Positions 1-8,035 of a DNA stretch of 14,243 bases are shown here, in pieces. Each line of letters begins with the position of its first letter. Position 1 is the stretch's first letter. A program made the translations under genes and the position numbers. The stretch lies in NCBI GenBank assembly GCA_024275615.1, contig JAJRYU010000426.1:1-14243 (forward strand), read 5' to 3'. The DNA is from Planctomycetota bacterium (GTDB lineage Bacteria > Planctomycetota > GCA-002687715 > DRQF01). The notes under the pieces are model-generated. The model was not told where the DNA came from. It made no database searches and was given only the letters and a program-made list of their open reading frames with translations.

Positions 1-2018
1 ATGTTCGAGTCGTCAATGCTGAGGGCCTGCCACAATCTGGAGTTGCGGTCGCACTTGGTTTCTTGCTTCAGAATGGAATTGTGATTGGGCGTGATGGGGC
101 AACTAACCTAAGTGATCATGCTCGCAGCAAGACAAATGTCGATGGCATCGCACATCTAGAAATCGTCGCAAGCCGACTGAATTCGAGAGATCCGCACAGT
201 CGGGTCCACATTGGCGTAGTTGGGCTTCTGACGCCCAGCGTCGCCCACACATTCGCAAAAGACAAAATTCCGGAGGAAACCATTGAACTGAGATTGCCGG
301 CGACAGGGGCGATCCGGATTCATGTACAGGATGTTGACGGTTCGCCTTGTGCATGGCCAGTTTTCTTGACCGCGACCTTGGGGTGGCCTGGTGCTATTAG
401 TTTCGACATGGACCCTTTTCGGAGTATCTACTCCGCGCATGTGTTGAATGGAGAGCTTCTCGTTCCTTACGTGACTTGCGGATTTGAATTCGACCTTAAG
501 ATACGAACAAGCGGGGCGGTGTCACCATTTGAGCCCGTGCGTGTTCACGTTGTTGGGCCTTCAGTTCCGGGCGAAGTCGTGGATGTCGTTGTCCCTTTTG
601 AAAAGAAACATCTCCGCTTCACTTGTCGGATTGTCACCGAAAAAAGAGAGGTTTGTGCAAGCATCGAAATCGAGATGATTCCCTCTGTTGACCAACCGCC
701 TCAGTTGAAAGGCTTCCAATATCCAAGACCGGCAACGGACAAGAATGGTCGATTCTGGGGTATTCTGGGTTCTCGCTTCCAACCCGACAGGAAAGTTCGC
801 AGCCGCTCTGTCCTCTTCGTAAGGCGAGCGAAAGGGCTTTCGCCTCGATTGTCGAAAACGGTGGCGCTTCCCAATGGACCGATCACAAGAGACCTTGATC
901 TTGGCGATGTCGTCTTGGAATCGCGGCCGCTCTTGGTGACGGGGCGAGTTATCGGGGAGAACGGCAAGCCGATATTTCAAAGTTCGGTGTCAGGATTCTC
1001 CAGCTCTGATCCAGAACGCCGGAAGGAGCAGCGCATTCAGAGGACGTCGACTGATCGTTTCGGGCGTTTTGCGATTCACGGTGATTGCGCAGAATCAAGG
1101 TTCCACTTGCGTGTCGTTCGACATGAATATGCGAGCACGAAAATGTCAGTGGCGAAAGGAGAAAAAAACATCGAGGTCATTTCGGTTAAACTCGGTGGTT
1201 TGCGAGGGCGTCTCGTTCTTAGCAACGGTATTCGGCCTCGCGATCTCCGGGTTGTCCTGGCTCAGGAGAGCCGCCGCCGAGGCGAGACGGCGACTGTCGA
1301 GTCGGACGGTGTTTTTCTTTTCGAAAATATTCGTCCTGGCAGCTACAACCTCAAGGTCCTGGCACAAAAAGGCAAAGGAGCGGTCCTCCATGAGATCCCC
1401 TTCGTTTCTGTTCCAGGTGGTGGCGAGTGGGACTTGGGCGACTTGAAAATCAACTGCTCGGGTTTTCGTCTCGACCTTGATGTGCTGAGTCCTTTAGTCT
1501 TGCCGAGCGAGGGGGTTTTTCTCACTGTCCACCGACCAGGGGAATCTAAGGAGGTGGCTCGCTTTGTCGCGCACCGAAATCGAGAGAATTTTTTCATACC
1601 ACTGAGTCACTGTGATCTGCGACTGACTCTTGTTGACTATCGCCAAAGCATCCTAAAAAACGTGACGGGCGGGAGAGTCCAAGTGACTTTCGAAAAAGGG
1701 ATTCCTGTACGTTTCGCATTTGATGGTTTTCCTCGCTTACCTCGCGGTATCGTTGCCCAGTTCTTTGTCAAACCCCTTGGCGGAAACGAGCCGGTGTGGC
1801 TCGGTGACCTGTGGCAGAAGAAAACTCTACGTTTTGAGAATCCAGGTCTCTACGTGGTTACGTGTACTCTGAGCTTTTCTGATACCCGAATGCAAACTGC
1901 GGAAGTGATGGTGTCACAAGGAACGATTGATGTTCGCGATCAGAATGACACTCAAGAATTTCCTGTTAGCCTCAAGGCCGAAGCGATGAGGCAGGCCATG
2001 GAGAAGATGAAGCGGTGA
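1..2018 (+). CDS. Large beta-sandwich repeat protein, paralogue 1 (5' end outside window)
   Basis: The reading frame is open from base 3, so the first TTG at 63 is internal and the gene begins upstream of the window. About 671 residues are visible. They consist of repeated beta-sandwich units of the carboxypeptidase-regulatory/CnaB type, recognisable by the pattern G-R-V-x-(3-4)-G-x-P-I followed by DRFGRF (about 1053-1070) and later RPGSYNL. The visible start aligns with about residue 190 of the complete neighbour at 2202-4751, so roughly 190 residues are probably missing. Near the end, a conserved NVTGG...GIPV block (about 1660-1720) precedes a final beta domain and a short charged helix ending KMKR. 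By family analogy it is probably exported and structural or adhesive. No catalytic motif is visible and the true function is unknown. The next gene is a same-strand paralogue 183 bp downstream. Confidence 0.85.
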   Translation, partial: VRVVNAEGLPQSGVAVALGFLLQNGIVIGRDGATNLSDHARSKTNVDGIAHLEIVASRLNSRDPHSRVHIGVVGLLTPSVAHTFAKDKIPEETIELRLPATGAIRIHVQDVDGSPCAWPVFLTATLGWPGAISFDMDPFRSIYSAHVLNGELLVPYVTCGFEFDLKIRTSGAVSPFEPVRVHVVGPSVPGEVVDVVVPFEKKHLRFTCRIVTEKREVCASIEIEMIPSVDQPPQLKGFQYPRPATDKNGRFWGILGSRFQPDRKVRSRSVLFVRRAKGLSPRLSKTVALPNGPITRDLDLGDVVLESRPLLVTGRVIGENGKPIFQSSVSGFSSSDPERRKEQRIQRTSTDRFGRFAIHGDCAESRFHLRVVRHEYASTKMSVAKGEKNIEVISVKLGGLRGRLVLSNGIRPRDLRVVLAQESRRRGETATVESDGVFLFENIRPGSYNLKVLAQKGKGAVLHEIPFVSVPGGGEWDLGDLKINCSGFRLDLDVLSPLVLPSEGVFLTVHRPGESKEVARFVAHRNRENFFIPLSHCDLRLTLVDYRQSILKNVTGGRVQVTFEKGIPVRFAFDGFPRLPRGIVAQFFVKPLGGNEPVWLGDLWQKKTLRFENPGLYVVTCTLSFSDTRMQTAEVMVSQGTIDVRDQNDTQEFPVSLKAEAMRQAMEKMKR

Positions 2019-2201
2019 CCAAAACCCAAACGATCTGTTGCCGTTGCCGTATTTGCTGTGTTCTTTTTTGGTGCCGCGGGAAGAGTCAGGCTCTGGATTG
2101 ATGTTGTCAAACGAGAATTCCGGATCACATCGGCATGTCGAAGCTGTTGTCGCGCCCGTTGATGGCCGCAAGGTCGCCAGGAAACGTCCTAGGAGTTGAT
2201 T
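2019..2201 (+). other. Spacer between paralogues 1 and 2, possible signal-sequence remnant
   Basis: This 183-bp gap is unusually coding-like. Continuing past the TGA of the first paralogue in the same frame gives a PKPKR stretch followed by about 15 hydrophobic residues (V/A/F rich, about 2034-2085). Shifting frame at about 2080 gives a charged, linker-like stretch that ends at a TGA at 2197-2199. In that second frame a TTG at 2038 would start a 53-residue ORF, but it has no good Shine-Dalgarno. The gap could hold a decayed signal/anchor end of another family copy, a small secreted peptide, or nothing: T-rich DNA easily encodes hydrophobic residues. I make no firm gene call. Confidence 0.2.
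2191..2195 (+). promoter_or_regulatory. Shine-Dalgarno deciding the start of paralogue 2
   Basis: AGGAG lies 6 nt before the TTG at 2202. The alternative in-frame TTG at 2196 directly abuts the motif and is therefore an unlikely start. Confidence 0.65.
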
Positions 2202-4751
2202 TTGAACAAACTTGTTCTCTTTGCTTTTCTGTTCGTGGTCGCTGTCGTAGCCGTGAGTTGGATCTATCTCGCTCCTGAAGAGGACGCCGATCTCGATACG
2301 GTTGAGGTGGAGTTTACTGAACCGACAAGGAGTGAGCCTCACCGGCGAGGTTCTTTGCCAGATAGGCGGGGACTTGGGGGCAAAGAACCACAGATTCCCA
2401 TGGGGCTGGATGTTCCCATCAACAATTTCGGTCAAGCGCAAGAACTGGACGCGAAGAACAGCACGCTTGTTCGTGTCGTCAATGCAAAGACCCAAAAGGC
2501 GGTTGCCAACTGTGACGTGAGTGTTCTTGAGATGGGGCCTTTTCTGGCCGCTGATGGCAAAAGAGAAATCAAAACGGACTTTCTTGGTTTCTCAAGAGCA
2601 CGCGGCTTGCACTATCAGACGTCTGCGGCAGGTGAGGTCCGAATTCCACTTAGCGAGGAGACGTGGGTGGTGGGAGCCTACGTACCTGGGAAATTCGGCC
2701 GAGGCACGATTCCCACACCGCCTCCTGCCGAAATCAAGATTGAACTTCAAGAGACGATCAATCTGGCCGCCCGCGTTTTGGACTCCCGACGGAACCCTGT
2801 CTCTGGAGCCGGCGTGGAATTTGGTGTCGTGCACCTCAAGAAGGACAGGGGGCAACGCTGGCATCAAAGTCTTGCCCGGGGAACAACCGACGGCAAGGGT
2901 GTGGCGCATCTGCATGCCATGGGCGCATCGGTGAACGACACCATCAAATTCCCTAAAGGGAAACGTTTTTACCTCGCTGCCGAAGGTGTTCTCGTACCTC
3001 GCGCCGAAGTTGAGTTTGAGTTAGATCAACTACCCAAAAACGTTGTCGATTTGCAGCTGAAACCGGCCGGGTCTCTTACGGTCAAAATCCTGGACACCGA
3101 TGGTAGTCTCTGCACTGACCGGATTCATGTGCGCGTACTCAATGCAGAAACGGCGGCACTTGTCATTCCCTATGATGCTTGGAAATTTTCTCTTTTTGAA
3201 GGATCAATCGATTCCGGCGTGCTGCAAATCCCCTTCGTTACCACCGGTATCAAACTGTCAATAACTGTCATGGGGCCTGGGTCTGCTCTTCAAAAGTTCA
3301 CCAAGATCATTGATGGCCCGACTCAATTTGGCGAAAACTTGCAGGCAACATTGCAATTTGAGAAACGGCGATCTGTCGTCAGGGGCAGGATTGTCGGCCC
3401 GGAAGGCAAACCCATAGCCGACGCCCGCTTTGCCACAAGAATCGAAAGCAAGCAGAAGTTCACGGGGATTTATTACAACTCCTTGCGTACGGATCATGAC
3501 GGCCGATTCGAGTTGGTTCTGAAAAGCGATTTCCGCATCACCAAGAAGGTTCGATCTCGCTCTTTGTCATTGTCTCGGGGTGAGAACCTTGTCGTGACCC
3601 CCATGACGGCGACCGTGGCTCTTCCCAGTGATCCCATCCTGGCAGATCTGGACATTGGCGATGTGACACTGCACCAGCCCAATCGCCTGGTAAGCGGACT
3701 CGTCTTGGATGTTAATGGTGTGCCCGTTCTTGGAGCGAGAATCAAACTCTCTCCGGTCGGACTCTTCCTCGGGCGCCTGGTGGCGGATCGTTTCGGACGG
3801 TTTTCGGCCTATGGTGATTTGGTGGCGCCATGGTTTCGCGTCATGGTGACGGCAGAGGGGTATATCTCCAAGGCCGAACAGGTCAGAAACGGGGCTGCTG
3901 GCGTCACGATCTACCTCGATCACCCGGCAACCGTCAAGGGACGTTTTGTTCTGGCTAATGGCAGTCACTCCGGAGGTCTCGTTGCTTTCTTGCACGAGGA
4001 AGGGTCCGCCAACCGGCACCGATGCTTGGTTTGGGATAACGGTCTTTTTCGCGCTGATGACCTTAGACCTGGGACTTACAACTTGACGGTTTACGGCAAT
4101 AAGTCGGACCGCAAGGAGTTGCTCTCAAGAAAATCGATCATCGTGGGAAGTGGTGAAACCAAAGACATGGGGGAGGTCTTCATCCAGTTCGAAGGTATCC
4201 GCATTGAGATGGTCTTGGAAGAACCCAAAAAAATCAAAGGCGGGGTCTTTGTTGTCGTCCGTGATCAAACAAGTGGCAAGGAACTGCGACGCATCTTGAT
4301 GACTCGTGGGCGAGAGACGATTTTTGTCTCGGCGCAAACTTGTGAATTGCAACTTACGGCGGATGGTTATCGGCAGACGACATTGCGAAATGTCACCGGG
4401 GGCAAGACACCTCTTCGGCTAACCCCTGGGATTCCTGTCCACTTTGTATTCGCGAATCCACAGGATGTTCCTAAGGGTTACGTTGTCGAGTTCTTCGTCG
4501 ACCCCAACTTGGGAACTGGACCGTTTTGGTTGAAGAACATTGGCCGCAATTTTACTCAACCCTTTCATTCGCCGGGAAGTTATCGCATGTCTGCGACCTT
4601 GAGCACTCTCAAGAATCGCCGTAGAACCACGCGTTTGCCTGTGGCCTCGGGGGATATCCTGGTCTTGGATTCCGCCAGTGATCAGACGTTCTCATTACGT
4701 ATGAGCGTGAATGACTTAGAAGCGGCAACGGAACGACTTCGACGGCGATGA
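2202..4751 (+). CDS. Large beta-sandwich repeat protein, paralogue 2, membrane-anchored
   Basis: This is the only complete full-length member of the family here, 849 residues from the TTG at 2202. Residues about 3-24 form a hydrophobic segment after a single Lys and are followed by a strongly acidic stretch (EEDADLD). No small-x-small cleavage site is obvious, so it reads as an N-in signal anchor with the bulk outside the cytoplasm. After a charged linker come successive beta-sandwich units at about 88-180, 187-290, 292-385, 393-490, 497-578 and 580-665. A C-terminal region follows, carrying NVTGG (about 730-734), GIPV (about 743-746) and a last helix ending RLRRR. The units match the carboxypeptidase-regulatory/CnaB-like fold by pattern only (G-x-V-x-D-x-x-G-x-P-V, DRFGRF, LRPGTYNL). 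No enzyme motif, sortase motif or Cys-rich region is seen. It is inferred to be an envelope structural or binding protein; ligand unknown. Confidence 0.85.
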   Translation: MNKLVLFAFLFVVAVVAVSWIYLAPEEDADLDTVEVEFTEPTRSEPHRRGSLPDRRGLGGKEPQIPMGLDVPINNFGQAQELDAKNSTLVRVVNAKTQKAVANCDVSVLEMGPFLAADGKREIKTDFLGFSRARGLHYQTSAAGEVRIPLSEETWVVGAYVPGKFGRGTIPTPPPAEIKIELQETINLAARVLDSRRNPVSGAGVEFGVVHLKKDRGQRWHQSLARGTTDGKGVAHLHAMGASVNDTIKFPKGKRFYLAAEGVLVPRAEVEFELDQLPKNVVDLQLKPAGSLTVKILDTDGSLCTDRIHVRVLNAETAALVIPYDAWKFSLFEGSIDSGVLQIPFVTTGIKLSITVMGPGSALQKFTKIIDGPTQFGENLQATLQFEKRRSVVRGRIVGPEGKPIADARFATRIESKQKFTGIYYNSLRTDHDGRFELVLKSDFRITKKVRSRSLSLSRGENLVVTPMTATVALPSDPILADLDIGDVTLHQPNRLVSGLVLDVNGVPVLGARIKLSPVGLFLGRLVADRFGRFSAYGDLVAPWFRVMVTAEGYISKAEQVRNGAAGVTIYLDHPATVKGRFVLANGSHSGGLVAFLHEEGSANRHRCLVWDNGLFRADDLRPGTYNLTVYGNKSDRKELLSRKSIIVGSGETKDMGEVFIQFEGIRIEMVLEEPKKIKGGVFVVVRDQTSGKELRRILMTRGRETIFVSAQTCELQLTADGYRQTTLRNVTGGKTPLRLTPGIPVHFVFANPQDVPKGYVVEFFVDPNLGTGPFWLKNIGRNFTQPFHSPGSYRMSATLSTLKNRRRTTRLPVASGDILVLDSASDQTFSLRMSVNDLEAATERLRRR

Positions 4752-4870
4752 CCATACGTCAGGGTATTGGTGGGGGATATTCCGCAGCCATTTGTGCAAA
4801 TTGTATGGACGTCGAGTTGCGAAAGAGGCAAAATTGCAGAGTCAGGTGTCTGGTTCCCATATTTCGCGCC

Positions 4871-4875
4871 AGGAG
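4871..4875 (+). promoter_or_regulatory. Shine-Dalgarno deciding the start of paralogue 3
   Basis: AGGAG lies 8 nt before the TTG at 4884. The arrangement mirrors the start of the preceding paralogue. Upstream in-frame starts (TTG 4767, GTG 4875) lack a usable motif and would put a polar stretch before the signal sequence. Confidence 0.6.
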
Positions 4876-4883
4876 TGCTCGTC

Positions 4884-6434
4884 TTGAGCAAGGTGGTCAT
4901 CTACATCATATTGGTTGGACTTTTGCTTGGAGCTTTTGGCTGGGGCTGCAGCTCTGGCGACGACCAACAGAAACCCGGCTCGTTTGGCAGGATTGACGGG
5001 CAACGGCATGAGGGCGATTTCTCGGTGTCTGGGCGCTTGGTTGGTCCAGACGAAAAAGCACTGGCGAACGAGACACTCACACTTCGTGTTGTGGCCAGTC
5101 GCTCACCTTGGAAGTCAGAAACACAGTCTCTCGTGGTGATTCGGACCGATGAGCAGGGTTCTTTCAAGCACACTGAAAACCTGCATCTGCCCGCGGACGA
5201 TGCCATCAAGAGATACCGATTCATTTTCGAAAGAGAAGAGACCGCCTTGCGTGGGCCTGCCAGCGCACGTCTTGGGTTTGCCCCAAGAGATTTGACTGCC
5301 ACGATGGATTTGGGTGAAGTGCGTCTCCACGAATCCACTTTCCTGGCGTCTGGGATCGTGACGAATCAAGACGGAGATCTCATCCCTCAGGCTCTGATCG
5401 TCAGTGACTTTGGCAGCATCAATGAAAACCAATCAGAAGGAACCTCCCCGGAAATCTTCGGCCGATTCCATTCGAATGACGGTGGGAAGTTTCGAGCCAT
5501 CGGCGAACGCCGCGGCGACGCGATCAAGCTGATTGCTATGGCGGAAGGATATCTAAGACAAGAAGCAGTCGTCCACGTCGGAGATGCCACGGTGTCTTTT
5601 GCCTTACAACCTGCTGGGGCAGCAAAAGGGCGGCTCATTTTGCCCAATGGTTTTACACCACACGACGTCATTGCGAGCGTAGAAAGCGACGATGGCTCGG
5701 AGTCCTGTGCTCTTATTGTCGACGCACAGGGGCTCTTTGAAATCAAATGGCTCGAGGGGGGAACATACACATTCAGAGCTTATTTGCGCGACTGGCGCAA
5801 CCGTCCTTTGCGGGAGATCTCTGGTGTCGAAATCCAGCCTGGCAAAGTGAAAGAGATTGGTGACGTTGAAATCCCCTACATTGCCACACGTCTTGAACTT
5901 GTTGTTGAAGAGCCCTCGATGATGGATCCACAAGAAATCTTGGTCACCATGAATCGGCCAGGAACTCGCGAGCGACAAGCGGGTTTCTATTTGCGCAAGC
6001 CCGATCGTTTCTATCTCATGCCAGTCGAAACATTTGACATGCATCTTGCCGCGAGTGGTTTTCGCACAACGACCATTCATGACGTCAAGGAGGGTGTCGT
6101 CCGCATCAAGATGAAGACGGGGATTCCTGTGAGAATCAACCACAATCTTGACCGCATGGTGCCGAAGGATATTGAGCTAAGTTGCTTTCCAGTGGCCAAG
6201 AAAGTTGATTTGTTTGCCACGCAAAGAAGAGTCGAAAACGGCGTACACTTATTGGCAGCGCCGGGCACCTATCGAATTCTGGTGAGCGTAAAGCGTAAGG
6301 GCAACATGTATTCACGCGTCGCTGTCGAGACGAATATCCCTGATATCGAAGTCCTTGATCGTGACGAAGAGCAGGTCTTTGCCATTCACCTTGACGCTGA
6401 AGCCGTCCTCGCAGCAATCGCCAAACTCAAGTAA
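4884..6434 (+). CDS. Beta-sandwich repeat protein, paralogue 3, short, putative lipoprotein
   Basis: It is 516 residues from TTG 4884. The N-terminus is MSK, then about 17 hydrophobic residues, then GWGC-SSGDD. Cys22 followed by a polar/acidic stretch resembles a lipoprotein signal, although Trp at -2 makes the lipobox atypical. The mature part starts directly at the family core and aligns with paralogue 2 from about residue 393, so three N-terminal sandwich units are absent. Core landmarks are retained: the unit ending MDLGEV, the FGRF region (about 5455-5466), RLILPNG, the GGTY turn, and the GIPV block (about 6121-6132). A C-terminal helix (AEAVLAAIAKLK) follows. It is probably envelope-located, perhaps periplasm-facing on a lipid anchor, unlike the signal anchor of paralogue 2. 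Function is unknown. It is the last gene of the tandem block and is followed by a strong hairpin. Confidence 0.82.
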   Translation: MSKVVIYIILVGLLLGAFGWGCSSGDDQQKPGSFGRIDGQRHEGDFSVSGRLVGPDEKALANETLTLRVVASRSPWKSETQSLVVIRTDEQGSFKHTENLHLPADDAIKRYRFIFEREETALRGPASARLGFAPRDLTATMDLGEVRLHESTFLASGIVTNQDGDLIPQALIVSDFGSINENQSEGTSPEIFGRFHSNDGGKFRAIGERRGDAIKLIAMAEGYLRQEAVVHVGDATVSFALQPAGAAKGRLILPNGFTPHDVIASVESDDGSESCALIVDAQGLFEIKWLEGGTYTFRAYLRDWRNRPLREISGVEIQPGKVKEIGDVEIPYIATRLELVVEEPSMMDPQEILVTMNRPGTRERQAGFYLRKPDRFYLMPVETFDMHLAASGFRTTTIHDVKEGVVRIKMKTGIPVRINHNLDRMVPKDIELSCFPVAKKVDLFATQRRVENGVHLLAAPGTYRILVSVKRKGNMYSRVAVETNIPDIEVLDRDEEQVFAIHLDAEAVLAAIAKLK

Positions 6435-6445
6435 CCGTCCTCATG

Positions 6446-6476
6446 CTTCAGGCGCTGAGCTTTGCTCGGCGTCAAG
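6446..6476. terminator. Hairpin between convergent genes, likely bidirectional terminator
   Basis: GGCGCTGAGC (6451-6460) pairs fully with GCTCGGCGTC (6464-6473), with two G-U wobbles on the plus strand, around a TTT loop. CTT (6446-6448) and AAG (6474-6476) extend the stem past a small bulge. It sits 16 nt after the stop of the plus-strand paralogue and 10 nt after the stop of the minus-strand ATPase gene. Neither side has a clear T-tract, so it may be a structural or Rho-assisted end rather than a canonical intrinsic terminator. Confidence 0.6.
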
Positions 6477-6483
6477 AGCGGCT

Positions 6484-7836
6484 TTACACCGGCTGTTCAA
6501 CCTCCGATTCGGCTTCAATCTCGATGCGATTGAAGGAAATCTCACCGTTTTCAACGTCCATGAGGATGATATCGCCTTCCTCAACGGTCTCGTTCAAGAT
6601 GAGTTCAGTAAGAGGGTTTTCAATCAGTCGTTTGATCGTCCTGCGGATCTCGCGAGCGCCCCATTCATCCTTGAATCCTTCCTCGGCGATGTGGCGATTC
6701 AGATTCTCGGTCGACTTTACTCTCAAGCCTGCACGTTCGGCGATGATTTCCAATTCGGCCATCATCTTTTGAACGATTTGAATGCTGTCTTCCAATGTCA
6801 GCGTATTGAAGACGATGACTTCGTCGAGGCGATTGAGGAATTCCGGCCGAAACGCCTTCTTGAGGGCGTCATTGATCTCGTTGCGCATCAATTCGTAAGG
6901 GATCTTCTCACCGCGGCCTTGGTGGAAACCTAAAGCGCTGCGTGCCTCTTCAACTTCCTTGACGCCGAGGTTGCTGGTCATGAGAACCAAGGCGTTGCGG
7001 AAGGACACTTTGAAGCCCTTACTATCTGTGACCATGCCTTCATCGAGCAACTGCAGCAAGATGTTGTGCATCTTGGAGTGAGCTTTGTCTATCTCGTCAA
7101 AGAGAACGACGAAGTCCTTCAGTTCTTTTGCGGCTTCCGTGAGATAGCCACCTTCATTGTGGCCAATGTACCCGGGAGGCGATCCGATGAGCTTGGCGTA
7201 TTCGTGGGGGAGAGCATATTCGGAACAATCCACCCGAATCAAGCGGCTTTGACTGCCATAGAGGTAGTTCGCGATGGACTTGGCAAGTTCAGTCTTGCCA
7301 ACGCCGGGCTGGCCTGCAAACAGATAGGCGCCTATTGGTTTTTCAATGTCGCGCATACCGACGACGGATTTTTTGATCGACTGGCAAACGGACTTGACGG
7401 CATGGGCTTGACCGATCACTTCCTTGCAGATCTGGTCTTCCATGCTGGCGATGCGTCTGAGGTTCTTCTTGTTTTTTTGCTTCAACCGAGCTGCAAGGCG
7501 TGGATCTTGTTCGGTTTCGACTTCGTCAGAACTCATTTGGACGCTCACTTGGTGGATGTCAAGTGGCGGGTTGACATCGACACAGAGCAAATAGAGCATC
7601 TCTTCGATATCAATGATCCCGGTTGCTTCGTCGAGTTCCTTGATTCGTGGCAAGACGTTTTCGTTGTAGTCTGCGATGCAGACGCGAATAACTTCTTGTT
7701 GGAACCCTGCCTTGTCGCTGCTTGACGCTTTCTTGATCAGTTGCCGCGCTTCTTCTTCAGAATAAACCCGGATCTTGATGAATTCGTCGAGGACTTCGCA
7801 GTACTTCAGGACGAGGTTGAAGTCGCTGTGAATCAT
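6484..7836 (-). CDS. Single-ring ClpC/ClpB-D2-like AAA+ unfoldase
   Basis: It is 450 residues from ATG 7836, with a purine-rich Shine-Dalgarno upstream. The C-terminal two thirds match the second ATPase domain of HSP100/Clp proteins. Walker A is GQPGVGKT (175-182), the pore loop PPGYIG (220-225), and Walker B FDEID (246-250). Sensor 1 is TSN (287-289), the arginine finger FLNR (R336), and sensor 2 GAR (393-395). All key residues are intact, so it should hydrolyse ATP and thread substrates. Between sensor 1 and the arginine finger is ALGFHQ. Its LGF (302-304) lies where ClpA/ClpC carry the ClpP-docking tripeptide and ClpB does not. There is no first ATPase domain, Clp-N repeat or ClpX zinc finger. 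Instead about 130 N-terminal residues are helical, charged and unrecognised. It is likely a cytoplasmic unfoldase, perhaps feeding ClpP. Substrate unknown. It is divergent from the kinase gene. Confidence 0.9.
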   Translation of the reverse strand: MIHSDFNLVLKYCEVLDEFIKIRVYSEEEARQLIKKASSSDKAGFQQEVIRVCIADYNENVLPRIKELDEATGIIDIEEMLYLLCVDVNPPLDIHQVSVQMSSDEVETEQDPRLAARLKQKNKKNLRRIASMEDQICKEVIGQAHAVKSVCQSIKKSVVGMRDIEKPIGAYLFAGQPGVGKTELAKSIANYLYGSQSRLIRVDCSEYALPHEYAKLIGSPPGYIGHNEGGYLTEAAKELKDFVVLFDEIDKAHSKMHNILLQLLDEGMVTDSKGFKVSFRNALVLMTSNLGVKEVEEARSALGFHQGRGEKIPYELMRNEINDALKKAFRPEFLNRLDEVIVFNTLTLEDSIQIVQKMMAELEIIAERAGLRVKSTENLNRHIAEEGFKDEWGAREIRRTIKRLIENPLTELILNETVEEGDIILMDVENGEISFNRIEIEAESEVEQPV

Positions 7837-7845
7837 CCGCGGAAT

Positions 7846-7852
7846 CTCCCCT
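7846..7852 (-). promoter_or_regulatory. Shine-Dalgarno of the Clp-like ATPase gene
   Basis: On the minus strand AGGGGAG ends 9 nt before the ATG at 7836-7834, which supports that start. Confidence 0.6.
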
Positions 7853-8035
7853 AATCAGTCTTGTTTCCCGCTCCTTTGATCGGCTCATTGATCACAAAAC
7901 CTTGGCAAAAAACACTTTTGGTCACTCCCGGCAAGATCCAGCCCGCGGAGATGTCTCGTTTGAGATAAAATAGGACCCATAACGATCTTCAGTGAGACTG
8001 TTTCGGTCGAATTCGCGGCATATCGCCCTGCTTTG

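Noticed and set aside
4767..4883. A longer N-terminus for paralogue 3 from TTG 4767
   Set aside because: It would place about 39 polar residues before the lipoprotein-like signal and lacks a good ribosome-binding site. AGGAG at 4871 supports the TTG at 4884.
4748..4996. An ATG overlapping the stop of paralogue 2 (ATGA) that opens an 82-codon frame
   Set aside because: It runs about 110 bp into the signal sequence and start of paralogue 3 in another frame, its product is unlike any family, and it has no clear Shine-Dalgarno of its own.
6355..6933. A 192-codon plus-strand frame overlapping the Clp-like ATPase gene
   Set aside because: It is antisense to strongly conserved AAA+ motifs (sensor 1, arginine finger, sensor 2) and its translation shows no family pattern.
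7066..7725. A 219-codon plus-strand frame
   Set aside because: It is the antisense of the Walker A/B region and N-domain of the minus-strand ATPase. Its hydrophobic composition follows from complementing that gene's codons.
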